Source: Halomonas rhizosphaerae (GTDB taxonomy: Bacteria; Pseudomonadota; Gammaproteobacteria; Pseudomonadales; Halomonadaceae). From it: a stretch of DNA of 55,090 nucleotides. Shown here one piece after another: positions 9,470 to 18,301 of this stretch. The stretch is from contig NZ_JASCQP010000019.1 in the NCBI RefSeq assembly GCF_030010555.1, forward strand, positions 1 through 55,090, in the 5' to 3' direction. How positions within the stretch are numbered: the first letter of the stretch is position 1; each line of letters begins with the position of its first letter. The position numbers and the translations under genes are program-made. The notes beneath the pieces were generated by a model. It saw nothing but the letters and a program-made list of their open reading frames with translations. It had not been told where the DNA came from and did no database searches.

Positions 9470-10429
9470 ATGGCACGCTTCCTCCCTGACCGATTGCCAC
9501 TCGCGCTCACCCCCCGCCCGATGCTCGGCACGCTGGCCTTGATCCTCGCCATCGGGCTCTTCTGGGGCGGCAACTGGCCGGCGGTGCGCTTCATCCTTCG
9601 GGACCTGCCGCCCTTCACCCTGCGCGCCATCGGCTTCTCCGCCGGTGCGCTGGTGCTGCTGGGCTGGGCCCGCTGGCGCGGCCTTCCGCTTCGCGTGGGG
9701 GGCAGGGAGTGGCCGTGGCTCGCGGTCACGGGACTGTTCACCATCCTCGGCTTCAACCTGGCGACCGCCTTTGGCCAGCTGCGCATGCCGACCTCCCAGG
9801 CGGCGATCATCGCCTTCACCATGCCGTGCTGGGCATTGCTGATGGCCTGGGGGTTGCTCGGCGACAGGATCAGCACACGCCAGTGGCTGGGGCTGGCCAC
9901 CGGCCAGCTGGGGCTGATCGTGCTGCTCGGTCCCGCAGCGCTGGCGGCGCGGACCGAGGACCTCATTGGCCCCGTCATCATGCTCGGCGCGGCCCTCTCC
10001 TGGGCGCTGGGCACCGTGCTGATCAAGCGGCGTGGGCATTGGGAGAGCCACCCGGTGGTGATCACCGGCTGGCAGTTCGCGCTCTGTGCGGCACCGATGA
10101 TCGGACTGGCGGCTTGGCGGGAGTCGCCGCCACCGCCCGGGGACTGGCTCGACACGACGTGGCTGGCACTCGGCTACCACCTGGTATTCTCGATCTGCCT
10201 GGCGCAGATGCTATGGTTTCGCAACGTCAACCGCCTCACCGTGGGGGAGTCCACCACCAGCACCCTGCTCATTCCGGTGGTCGGCGTCGGCAGCGCCAGT
10301 CTGCTGCTGGGTGAGCCCCTGACGCCGCAGGTGGTGGTGGCGCTGCTGCTGATCCTCGGCGCCATTGCCGTCGTCCTGCTCGGCAGGCGACGCCTTGACC
10401 CCGCCCCGCGACTGACCGACCGTGATTGA
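9470..10429 (+). CDS. EamA/DMT-family transporter
   Basis: 319 aa inner-membrane protein with about ten hydrophobic helices in two EamA repeats. It has the typical early 'GLFWGGNWPAVRFIL' and the second-repeat 'VFSICLAQMLWFRNVNRL'. It starts seven bases after the preceding stop, which suggests co-transcription. The ribosome site is weak, and a later in-frame ATG at 9521 is possible. Members export amino acids or related metabolites; the substrate here is unknown. Confidence 0.85.
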   Translation: MARFLPDRLPLALTPRPMLGTLALILAIGLFWGGNWPAVRFILRDLPPFTLRAIGFSAGALVLLGWARWRGLPLRVGGREWPWLAVTGLFTILGFNLATAFGQLRMPTSQAAIIAFTMPCWALLMAWGLLGDRISTRQWLGLATGQLGLIVLLGPAALAARTEDLIGPVIMLGAALSWALGTVLIKRRGHWESHPVVITGWQFALCAAPMIGLAAWRESPPPPGDWLDTTWLALGYHLVFSICLAQMLWFRNVNRLTVGESTTSTLLIPVVGVGSASLLLGEPLTPQVVVALLLILGAIAVVLLGRRRLDPAPRLTDRD

Positions 10430-10462
10430 ATCCCCTCGACCACAGCTGACTGGGAGTTCCCG

Positions 10463-11563
10463 ATGCCCCGCTTTCCCGACCACCTGACCGGCGACGGCCC
10501 CACCAACCCCTTCCCCGGGATCCGCGTGCTGGAGCGCCGCCTGGGCCGCGAGATTCCCCACCGCCTCGGCTCCAACGAGGGGCTCGACATGCCCCACCGC
10601 GCCCTGCGCGCACACTTCGGCGATGCCATGGTCGAGCATGCCTATTGCTACGGGGATTCGGAGGCGCTGGGCGTGCGCCAGCGGCTCGCCGGGCAGCAGG
10701 GCATTGTGCTCGAGGCCCTACTGGTCGACGCCGGGGCCGACAGCCTGATCGCCCTCGCCCTGCGCACCGTGGCCGAGGCCGGCACCGCCGTGGTGGCCAC
10801 CGCCGGCACCTACCCCACCTTCGGCTACTTCGCCCGGGGCCAGGGCTGTCGGCTGGTCGAGGTGCCCTACGAGGAGGCGCCGGGCCGCCTCGCCCCGGAC
10901 CTCGAGGCCCTCTCCGCCGCTGCCCGGCGGGAACAGGCCCGACTGGTCTACCTCGCCAATCCCGACAACCCCAGCGGCCACCTGCATGACGACGCGGCCG
11001 TTCGCCGCCTGCGCGAGACGCTGCCCGACGACTGCTGGCTGCTGCTCGACGAGGCCTACCACGACTTCCGCGAGGATGCCGATTCTCCCTTCGCCCGCGA
11101 GGTGCTGCCCGGCGTGATCCGCCTGCGCACCCTCTCCAAGGCCCACGGGATGGCGGGGCTGCGCATCGGCTACGCCATCGCCGAGCCCGAGACCCTGGCG
11201 ATGATGATGAAGGTGCGCATCCACTATGCGGTCTCGACGCTGACCCTGGCCGCCGCCGAGGTGGTGCTGGACCATCCCGACGAGACCCGCGAGCACATCG
11301 CCGCGGTGCTGAATCGCCGCGAGCGCCTGACCGAGCACTTCCGCGGGCTCGGCGCCGAGGTACTGCCCAGCGCCACCAATTTCATCGGCATCCGGTTGCC
11401 CAGCGCCGAGCTCGCTGAACGGGTCAACCGCGAACTGCTCGAGGCCGGGCGGCTGATTGCCCGTCCGGCCCACCCCGACCTCGGCCACGTGCTGCGCATC
11501 ACCGCCGTGGAGGATGCCCTGGTCCCCGGGCGACTGCAGATCCTGGAAGACGCCCTGCGGTAG
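10463..11563 (+). CDS. PLP-dependent aminotransferase, HisC-like (class I/II)
   Basis: 366 aa fold-type I aminotransferase. Visible motifs are the substrate-loop 'RLGSNEG' near the N-terminus, 'YLANPDNPSG' (cofactor-binding Asn), 'LLLDEAYHDF' (Asp to pyridine N, Tyr), and the Schiff-base lysine in 'TLSKAHGMAGLRIGY'. This is the pattern of histidinol-phosphate aminotransferase homologues, but there are no his genes nearby. Placement after a hydroxyacid dehydrogenase suggests transamination of the resulting 2-oxoacid, or of an imported amino compound. GGGAG precedes the ATG. Confidence 0.88.
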   Translation: MPRFPDHLTGDGPTNPFPGIRVLERRLGREIPHRLGSNEGLDMPHRALRAHFGDAMVEHAYCYGDSEALGVRQRLAGQQGIVLEALLVDAGADSLIALALRTVAEAGTAVVATAGTYPTFGYFARGQGCRLVEVPYEEAPGRLAPDLEALSAAARREQARLVYLANPDNPSGHLHDDAAVRRLRETLPDDCWLLLDEAYHDFREDADSPFAREVLPGVIRLRTLSKAHGMAGLRIGYAIAEPETLAMMMKVRIHYAVSTLTLAAAEVVLDHPDETREHIAAVLNRRERLTEHFRGLGAEVLPSATNFIGIRLPSAELAERVNRELLEAGRLIARPAHPDLGHVLRITAVEDALVPGRLQILEDALR

Positions 11564-11590
11564 ACGCGTCCAGCGCCGGGCAAGGCGTCG

Positions 11591-11779
11591 TCAGCAACGC
11601 CCCTTCTTGGCCTGTCCCGGCGGACAGAAGCCGCCGCGACGGTCGTAGTGGTCGTGGCCCCGGTCGTCATCGATGACCACCAGCGGTTCGGACTGGATGC
11701 GCGCGGGCGTGTAGCTGCAGCCGGCCAGCAACAGGCTGGCGCCGATCAGGCAGATCAGGAGCGTCGAGTGTCGGGTCAT
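11591..11779 (-). CDS. small predicted lipoprotein
   Basis: 62 aa. It has a lipoprotein signal peptide ending in the lipobox LLAGC (Cys near residue 21), then a short charged tail with 'DDDRGHDHYDRRGGF' and two further cysteines near the C-terminus. No known domain is recognised. It is convergent with the aminotransferase gene. A GAGG-like ribosome site lies before the ATG. Probably attached to the inner or outer membrane; function unknown. Confidence 0.75.
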   Translation of the reverse strand: MTRHSTLLICLIGASLLLAGCSYTPARIQSEPLVVIDDDRGHDHYDRRGGFCPPGQAKKGRC

Positions 11780-11948
11780 GGGGAAACCTCCGTGTCAGGG
11801 TGCTGTGCAGCGGCATTCTAGCGAACCCTGGCCACCCTACCCATGTGGCGCAACGGCGACGCAGCCGTCTCCAACAAGAGACAGTGGCCAAGGGAAAACG
11901 GACGCGCGATAGTGGCTTGTCATTAGTCTGCAAACAGGTCGTTCCCGA

Positions 11949-13157
11949 ATGGATGCGCTGCGCCGCCACACTCTGCTGATCATCGTCCTGGGCAGCCTGG
12001 TCATCTCGCTGGCCATGGGCCTGCGCCATGGCTTCGGCCTCTTCCTGGAGCCGATGAGCAGTGACCTGGGCTGGGGACGGGAGGTCTTCGCCTTCGCCCT
12101 GGCCCTGCAGAACCTGATCTGGGGACTCTCCCAGCCCTTCAGCGGGGCCCTGGCCGATCGCTTCGGGGCCGCACGGATCGTGGTGGCGGGGGGCCTGCTC
12201 TATGCCCTGGGGCTGTCCATGATGGGGCTGTCGGACTCGGCCCTGGGGATGTCGATGAGTGCCGGGCTGCTGATCGGCCTGGGGCTCTCGGGCACCACCT
12301 TCTCGGTGATCCTCGGGGCCGTGGGCCGCGCCGTGCCGCCCGAGAAGCGCAGCCTGGCCATGGGCATCGTCAGCGCCGCGGGCTCCTTCGGCCAGTTCGC
12401 GATGCTGCCCGGCACCCTGGGACTGCTGGAGTGGCTCGGCTGGTCCGCCGCCCTGCTGGTGATGGGCGCACTGGCGGCCTTGATGGTGCCGCTCGGAGGG
12501 ATGTTGCGCGACCGCCCTTCCCCCCGTCTGGCCAGCGACCTCTCGCTGGGTGCGGCGCTCGACGAGGCGGCCGGCCATCGTGGCTTCTGGCTGCTCTGCA
12601 TGGGCTTCTTCGTCTGCGGCTTCCAGGTGGTGTTCATTGGCGTCCACCTGCCCGGCTACCTGGTCGACAGCGGCATCGCCGTGCAGGTGGGCAGCACCGT
12701 GCTGGCGCTGGTGGGGCTGTTCAACATCGTCGGCACCTACACCGCCGGCTGGCTCGGCGGCTTTCTCTCCAAGCCGCGCCTGCTGACCTGGCTCTACCTG
12801 ATCCGCGGCATGGTGATCACCGCCTTCCTGGTCGTTCCCCTGAGCGCGGTGAGCGCCTACCTGTTCGGCATCGCCATGGGCCTGCTGTGGCTCTCCACGG
12901 TGCCGCTGACCAACGGCATCGTCGCCTCGGTGTTCGGCGTGCGCCACCTCTCCATGCTCGGCGGCATCGTCTTCCTCTTCCACCAGCTGGGCTCCTTCAT
13001 GGGCGTCTGGCTGGGCGGCTACTTCTACGACCTCAACGGCGACTACGACCTGGTATGGCGGCTCGCCATCCTGCTCTCCGTGGCGGCGGCCGCCCTGCAC
13101 TGGTTCATCGACGAGGTGCCGGTGAAGCGCCAGGCCAGCGCCGAGGCCGAGGCATGA
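11949..13157 (+). CDS. MFS transporter
   Basis: 402 aa, twelve predicted membrane helices. The loop 2-3 signature reads 'GALADRFGAARIVVAG', and the protein opens with the 'GLRHGFGLFLEPM' type helix seen in oxalate/formate- and monocarboxylate-like MFS members. A central cytoplasmic loop (about residues 185-205) separates the two halves. It ends in an ATGA overlap with a 39-codon ORF. Substrate not predictable. Confidence 0.88.
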   Translation: MDALRRHTLLIIVLGSLVISLAMGLRHGFGLFLEPMSSDLGWGREVFAFALALQNLIWGLSQPFSGALADRFGAARIVVAGGLLYALGLSMMGLSDSALGMSMSAGLLIGLGLSGTTFSVILGAVGRAVPPEKRSLAMGIVSAAGSFGQFAMLPGTLGLLEWLGWSAALLVMGALAALMVPLGGMLRDRPSPRLASDLSLGAALDEAAGHRGFWLLCMGFFVCGFQVVFIGVHLPGYLVDSGIAVQVGSTVLALVGLFNIVGTYTAGWLGGFLSKPRLLTWLYLIRGMVITAFLVVPLSAVSAYLFGIAMGLLWLSTVPLTNGIVASVFGVRHLSMLGGIVFLFHQLGSFMGVWLGGYFYDLNGDYDLVWRLAILLSVAAAALHWFIDEVPVKRQASAEAEA

Positions 13158-13273
13158 GTCGCGCCCGACGGGGGCTGTTCGCCCTGCTGGCCACCGCCGC
13201 CCTGGCGCTGGCCTGGTGGGGCTGGCAGACCCTGGATGCCAGCCTGCTGCTGCTCGGCAGCCGGTTGTGTTGA
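13154..13273 (+). CDS. small single-pass membrane protein, coupled to MFS gene
   Basis: 39 aa. A basic N-terminus (MSRARRG) is followed by one hydrophobic helix (LFALLATAALALAWWGW) and a short tail. The start codon overlaps the MFS stop (ATGA), so it would be translated by coupling. The right-way-round positive charges and overlap suggest a real micro-protein, perhaps an accessory to the transporter. No homologue recognised. Confidence 0.5.
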   Translation: MSRARRGLFALLATAALALAWWGWQTLDASLLLLGSRLC

Positions 13274-13303
13274 GCGGCACCGCGTCGAGTGACAACGGCC
13301 ATC

Positions 13304-13320
13304 GAGGCGCTCAGCGCCTC
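13304..13320. terminator. short hairpin between MFS and GntP genes
   Basis: Perfect 8-bp inverted repeat GAGGCGCT-C-AGCGCCTC. There is no T-run, so it could be a weak terminator or an mRNA-stabilising structure. Confidence 0.3.
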
Positions 13321-13361
13321 CAGCAAGACGCTCCCACAGGACATGGCACAGGAAAGGATCG

Positions 13362-14807
13362 ATGATCGGTATCTCGGCGATCGCCATTGCGCTGCTGCTA
13401 TTGATGGTTCTGGCCTACCGCGGCCTCAGCCTGTTGATCCTGGCCCCGCTGCTGGCCGCACTGGTGGCACTGGTCTCGGTCGGCACGCCCCTGCTGGCCA
13501 GCTACACCCAGGTCTTCATGGGGGCCGCCGGCGACTTCATCGTTCGCTACTTCCCGCTGTTCCTGCTGGGGGCGGTGTTCGGCAAGCTCATGGAAGACTC
13601 GGGCAGCGCCGAGGTGCTGGCCAGCGCCATCGTCGAGCGCCTGGGCGACACCCGCGCCATCCTGGCGGTGTTGCTCTCCTGCGCGGTGATGACCTACGGC
13701 GGCGTCTCGCTGTTCGTGGTGGCCTTCGCGGTCTACCCGATCGCCGCGGCGCTGTTCCGTCAGGCCGGCCTGCCCAAGCGGCTCATCCCCGGCACCATCG
13801 CCCTGGGCGCCTTCACCTTCACCATGACGGCGCTGCCGGGCACGCCGGCCATCCAGAATGCCATTCCCATGCCCTATTTCGGCACCTCGCCGTTTGCCGC
13901 GCCTGGGCTCGGCATCCTCACCGGCCTGGTCATGCTGGGGCTGGGGCAGGCCTGGCTGAACCATCGGGCTCGCCAGGCACGAGCGACCGGCGAAGGCTAC
14001 GGCAACCACCAGGAGAAGGCACCACCGGCCGGTCACCTGCGCGAACACGCGGCAGGCGAAGGCTTCGACCTGGCCGAGGTCACTGCACAGCCGATTCGCG
14101 ATCTTCCTCCCTTGACCCTGGCGCTGCTGCCCATCGTGCTGGTCATTGTCCTGAACCTGCTGTTCACGACGGTGGTGATACCGGCCATGGACACCGGCTA
14201 TCTCGCCGAGCCGACCTATGGCGCCACCAGCATCGAGTCCGTTCGTGGCGTCTGGTCGGTCATCGCTGCCCTGGTCATCGCCATCGGGGTCATCATCGCC
14301 ACCAATCTGCGTCGTCTCGAGGCCCTCACGAGCACTCTCGACAGCGGTGCCAATGCCTCGCTGCTGCCGATCTTCAATACCGCCAGCCTGGTCGGCTTCG
14401 GCTCGGTGATTGCCTCCCTGACGGCGTTCGACACGATCAGCCTCTGGGTGACCTCGGTAGGCGGCGACAACCCCCTGATCTCGCTGGCCATTGCGGTCAA
14501 CCTGCTGGCCGGCATGACCGGCTCGGCCTCCGGCGGCATGAGCATCGCCCTGGCGACACTCGGCGACACCTACCTGGCCATGGGCCAGGCCACCGGCATC
14601 GCCCCCGAACTGATGCACCGGGTCACGGCCGTCGCCACCGGCGGGCTGGATGCGCTGCCGCATAACGGCGCGGTGATCACGCTGCTCTCCATCTGTGGCC
14701 TGACGCACCGCCAAGCCTACCTCGATATTGCGGTGGTGGCCGTAGTGGTCCCCATCATCTCGCTGGTGCTGCTGATCACCCTGGGCAGCCTGGCGGGGTC
14801 GTTCTGA
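13362..14807 (+). CDS. GntP-family permease
   Basis: 481 aa integral membrane protein of the GntP (gluconate/hydroxybutyrate:H+ symporter) family. Features are an early 'LAYRGLSLLILAPLLAALVA' stretch, 'FPLFLLGAVFGKLMEDSGSAE', and 'ALPGTPAIQNAIPMPYFGTS', the last being highly typical of the family. The C-terminal half has 'GMTGSASGGMSIAL' and 'VATGGLDALPHNGAV'. Members take up sugar acids or 3-hydroxybutyrate. There is no adjacent kinase or dehydrogenase, so the substrate is open. Confidence 0.88.
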   Translation: MIGISAIAIALLLLMVLAYRGLSLLILAPLLAALVALVSVGTPLLASYTQVFMGAAGDFIVRYFPLFLLGAVFGKLMEDSGSAEVLASAIVERLGDTRAILAVLLSCAVMTYGGVSLFVVAFAVYPIAAALFRQAGLPKRLIPGTIALGAFTFTMTALPGTPAIQNAIPMPYFGTSPFAAPGLGILTGLVMLGLGQAWLNHRARQARATGEGYGNHQEKAPPAGHLREHAAGEGFDLAEVTAQPIRDLPPLTLALLPIVLVIVLNLLFTTVVIPAMDTGYLAEPTYGATSIESVRGVWSVIAALVIAIGVIIATNLRRLEALTSTLDSGANASLLPIFNTASLVGFGSVIASLTAFDTISLWVTSVGGDNPLISLAIAVNLLAGMTGSASGGMSIALATLGDTYLAMGQATGIAPELMHRVTAVATGGLDALPHNGAVITLLSICGLTHRQAYLDIAVVAVVVPIISLVLLITLGSLAGSF

Positions 14808-15167
14808 GGCGGGAGGTTCATTCAGTCGCCGAACGGGTTGGTGAGGCCGCCGGCTCTGCCGAGCCCGGCCTTGTCGCGGGGTCCCGCATGGCAATCGGCC
14901 AGCCCAAGGTGAGCGCCTCACAGCGTGCGGCGCCCAGGTTCCGCTGATGGACGTCGTGGCCAGCGTCCACCTGGATGGGTCAAGGTTGTCGTCCGAAGGC
15001 CTTCACCCCGCACGGCGGCGCGGGTAATCTCGAGAGGCACCCTCGGGCCGTTTCCCACGACATCGGCCTCGGTTGACGTCAATCAAGAGGGTCGACGCGG
15101 CCTTGGTGTGAAGTGAGTGGAGTGAAGGGAACGTGTCGCACTCGATGCTGGACAGGGAGACTGGCCC
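14808..15167. other. intergenic region, no supported gene
   Basis: 360 bp between the GntP gene and the mrp operon. A minus-strand open stretch ending at 14820 reads as a plausible protein C-terminus (ending GGLTNPFGD) but is closed by an in-frame stop about 33 codons upstream and has no start signal. It may be a decayed gene end. The promoter of the mrp operon must lie in the right part, but no convincing -35/-10 pair is visible. Confidence 0.4.
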
Positions 15168-17963
15168 ATGCCGCTCGCGCTGATCATCCTGCTGCCGCTG
15201 ACCGGCGCCTGCCTGCCCGCCCTGATGCGGGGGCGCTCGTCTCGGCTTCTCGCCTCGGTGTCCGCCCTTCCCGCCGTCTTCACCCTGCTGCTGCTGCTGA
15301 GCTGGCTGCCCCATGTCATGGGCGGCGGCGAGGCCGAAGTCCAGCGGCTCTCCTGGCTGCCGGCACTGGGCCTCGACGTGGCCTTCCGCCTCGACGGCCT
15401 GGGGCTGCTGTTCGCCCTGCTGATCACCGGGATCGGCTGCCTGATCCTGCTCTACGCGCGCTACTACTTCGAGGGCAGCGACACCTCGGCGCGCTTCTTC
15501 ACCCTGGTGCTGCTGTTCATGGCGGCGATGCTGGGCATCGTGCTCTCCGAGAACCTGCTGTTCCTGCTGGTGTTCTGGGAGCTGACCAGCCTCGTCTCCT
15601 TCCTGCTGATCGGCTACCACACCCACGACCATGCGGCCCGGCTCGGGGCCCGCATGTCGCTGGTGATCACCGGCGGCGGCGGGCTGGCGCTACTCGGCGG
15701 CGTGGTGCTGCTGGGCCAGGCCGCCGGCAGCTATGAGCTCTCCACGGTACTGGCGGCCGGCGACCAAATCCGTGCCCACGAGCACTACGGCCTGATGCTC
15801 AACCTGATCCTGCTGGGCGCCTTCACCAAGTCGGCCCAGTTCCCCTTCCACCTCTGGCTGCCCCACGCCATGACGGCGCCCACGCCGGTCTCCGCCTACC
15901 TGCACAGCGCCACCATGGTCAAGGCGGGGCTCTTCCTGCTCGCCCGGCTGCACCCGGCGCTGGGCGATACCTCCGAGTGGTTCCACCTGGTGACCCTGAC
16001 CGGCATGGTGACGCTGATGGTGGGCGCCTTCGTGGCGATGTTCATGCACGACATGAAGGGCCTGCTGGCCTACTCCACGGTCTCCCACCTGGGCCTGATC
16101 ATGCTGCTGCTGGGGCTGGGCACCCCCATGGCCGTGGCGGCGGCGCTCTTCCACCTGCTCTGCCACGCGCTGTTCAAGGCGCCGCTGTTCATGATGGCGG
16201 GCTACGTGGATCGTGCCACCGGCACCCGCGACATGCGACGGATCAACGGCATGTGGCGCTTCATGCCCGCGCTGATGGGACTCTCGGCCGTCTCCGCCGC
16301 CTCCATGGCCGGCCTGCCGCTGATGAGCGGCTACCTGAGCAAGAAGATGCTGTTCGGCGAGAGCCTGCAGGTCACGGCACCCCACTGGGCGGTGGTGGTG
16401 ATTCCCCTCTGGGTGACCCTGGCCGGACTCTTCTCGGTGGCCTACTCGATCCGCATCTTCCATAACGTCTTCTTCAACGGCCGGCCGGTCGACCTGCCGG
16501 CCTGGCCGCCGCGCGCGCCGCGAGCGGCGGCGCTGTCGCCCATCGTGCTGCTGGCCTTCGCCACCCTGCTGGTGGGGCTGGCCCCGGAGGCCTTCTACGC
16601 TGCCCTGGTCCATCCCGCTTTCGCCGCGGCGCGTCAGGCCACGGTGACGCCCTTCGACTTCGCCTCTCTGGGGGGCCGCCTGCCGATGCTGATGAGCCTG
16701 TTCGCCCTGGCCGGCGGCGCGCTCTTCTACCACTGGCGCGACCCCCTGTTCCGCCTCCATGCCCGGCTGCCCGAGGTCGACGCCAAGGAGATCTTCGACT
16801 GGATCATGCGCAGCGCCATCGCCCTCTCCCAGCGCCGCGTCTTCCAGCTCGAGAACGGCTCGCTGCAGCGCTACCTGACCTTCATCATGGCCACCGTGGT
16901 GGTCCTGGTGGGCCTGGCACTCGGCGGCGTGACCCGCTGGCACGGCGGCGAGGCGCTCTCCCCGCTCGATCCGCTCACCCTGCTGGCGGCCATCCTGCTG
17001 TGCCTGGCCGCCATCGGCGTGGTGGCCTTCCACCACTACCGCCTGCCGGCCCTGTTGCTGCTGGGCGTCACCGGGCTCTTCGTCACCGTCACCTTTGCCC
17101 GCTTCTCGGCCCCCGACCTCGCCCTGACGCAGCTGATGGTGGAGGTGATGGCGGTGGTGATCATGATGCTGGCGCTCTCCTTCCTGCCGCAGACCTCGCC
17201 CAGGGCCTCGAGCGGCTTCCGGATGGGGCGCGACCTGGCCATCGCCGTGCTGATGGGCGTCGGCGTGGCGGCCTTCAGCTTCGCCATCCTGACCCGCCCC
17301 CACCAGACGATCTCCGATTTCTTCCTCGCCAACAGCGTGCCCGGCGGCGGTGGCACCAACGTGGTCAACGTGATCCTGGTCGACTTCCGCGGCTTCGACA
17401 CCCTGGGCGAGATCACCGTGCTGGGCATCGCCGCGCTGGCGGTGTTCGCCTTCACCCGCGACCTGCACCTCAAGGAGCGGGTGGTCGAGACCAATCCCAT
17501 GCACTGGGTCGCCGAGCCACACCCGATCATGCTCAGCACCGTGGCCCGGCTGGTGCTGCCCATCGCCCTGCTGGTCTCGGCCTACATCTTCCTGCGCGGC
17601 CACAACCTGCCCGGCGGCGGCTTCATCGCCGGGCTGATCACCGCGGTGGCGCTGACCCTGCAGTACATGGCGGGCGGCCTGGAGTGGGCCCAGTCGCGCA
17701 TGCTGGCCCCCTTCCGGCCGCTGATCGGCGCCGGCGTGCTGATCGCCACCTTTACTGGCCTGGGCAGCTGGCTCTTCGGCTTCCCCTTCCTCACCTCGGC
17801 CCACGGCCATGTCAGCCTGCCACTCATTGGCGAGTTCGAGCTGGCCACCGCCATGCTCTTCGACCTCGGCGTCTATGCCACCGTGGTCGGGTCGACGCTG
17901 CTGATACTGGCCAACCTCGGCAAGCTGATGACGGTGGCCGGCCCCGGCAAGGAGATCGGCTGA
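15168..17963 (+). CDS. mrpA: Mrp Na+/H+ antiporter subunit A, fused to MrpB
   Basis: 931 aa. The N-terminal two-thirds are a NuoL-like proton-translocating module with the strongly conserved 'LWLPHAMTAPTPVSAYLHS' helix and following 'TMVKAG' lysine. Around residues 615-680 is the MbhD/DUF4040 segment ('FARFSAPDLALTQLMVEV'). The last 130 residues are an MrpB domain ('FLRGHNLPGGGFIAGLITA'). This A/B fusion is the PhaA type known from Pseudomonas, rhizobia and Halomonas. It is the core of an inner-membrane Na+(K+)/H+ antiporter for salt and alkali tolerance. Its stop overlaps the next start by one base. Confidence 0.95.
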   Translation: MPLALIILLPLTGACLPALMRGRSSRLLASVSALPAVFTLLLLLSWLPHVMGGGEAEVQRLSWLPALGLDVAFRLDGLGLLFALLITGIGCLILLYARYYFEGSDTSARFFTLVLLFMAAMLGIVLSENLLFLLVFWELTSLVSFLLIGYHTHDHAARLGARMSLVITGGGGLALLGGVVLLGQAAGSYELSTVLAAGDQIRAHEHYGLMLNLILLGAFTKSAQFPFHLWLPHAMTAPTPVSAYLHSATMVKAGLFLLARLHPALGDTSEWFHLVTLTGMVTLMVGAFVAMFMHDMKGLLAYSTVSHLGLIMLLLGLGTPMAVAAALFHLLCHALFKAPLFMMAGYVDRATGTRDMRRINGMWRFMPALMGLSAVSAASMAGLPLMSGYLSKKMLFGESLQVTAPHWAVVVIPLWVTLAGLFSVAYSIRIFHNVFFNGRPVDLPAWPPRAPRAAALSPIVLLAFATLLVGLAPEAFYAALVHPAFAAARQATVTPFDFASLGGRLPMLMSLFALAGGALFYHWRDPLFRLHARLPEVDAKEIFDWIMRSAIALSQRRVFQLENGSLQRYLTFIMATVVVLVGLALGGVTRWHGGEALSPLDPLTLLAAILLCLAAIGVVAFHHYRLPALLLLGVTGLFVTVTFARFSAPDLALTQLMVEVMAVVIMMLALSFLPQTSPRASSGFRMGRDLAIAVLMGVGVAAFSFAILTRPHQTISDFFLANSVPGGGGTNVVNVILVDFRGFDTLGEITVLGIAALAVFAFTRDLHLKERVVETNPMHWVAEPHPIMLSTVARLVLPIALLVSAYIFLRGHNLPGGGFIAGLITAVALTLQYMAGGLEWAQSRMLAPFRPLIGAGVLIATFTGLGSWLFGFPFLTSAHGHVSLPLIGEFELATAMLFDLGVYATVVGSTLLILANLGKLMTVAGPGKEIG

Positions 17964-18301
17964 TGGAACTGCTCTACGCCATCACCCTCGGCGTGCTGAC
18001 CAGCTGCGGCGTCTACCTTCTGCTGCGCGCGCGCACCTTCACGGTGATCCTCGGGCTGACCCTGCTCTCCCACGCCGTCAACCTCTACCTGTTCGCCTCG
18101 GGGCGCCTGGTCGCCGGCGCGCCGGCCATCGTCGGTCTCTCGGAGCGCTCCGCGGACCCCTTGCCCCAGGCCCTGGTGCTCACCGCCATCGTCATCGGCT
18201 TCGCCATGACCGCCTTCGTCGTGGTGCTGGCCCTCAAGGCGGCGGTGGAGCTGCGCAACGACCACGTGGACGGCGAGAACCCCGACGAGGATCGCGCATG
18301 A
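17963..18301 (+). CDS. mrpC: Mrp antiporter subunit C
   Basis: 112 aa, NuoK-like, three membrane helices. It has 'GVYLLLRARTFTVILGLTLL', 'SHAVNLYLFASG', and 'DPLPQALVLTAIVIGFA' (the family signature). Starts at TGATG, sharing the A of its ATG with the mrpA stop, and its stop overlaps the mrpD start (ATGA). It forms the antiporter core with A and D. Confidence 0.94.
   Translation: MELLYAITLGVLTSCGVYLLLRARTFTVILGLTLLSHAVNLYLFASGRLVAGAPAIVGLSERSADPLPQALVLTAIVIGFAMTAFVVVLALKAAVELRNDHVDGENPDEDRA

Noticed and set aside
10463..11563. hisC of histidine biosynthesis
   Set aside because: Only the family matches; no other his genes are nearby, so the symbol is withheld.
11667..13295. 542-codon minus-strand frame across the MFS gene
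   Set aside because: His/Gln/Gly-rich composition typical of antisense frames in GC-rich genes; the plus strand encodes a clear MFS protein.
15690..17810. 706-codon minus-strand frame inside mrpA
   Set aside because: Antisense shadow of mrpA; composition artefact.
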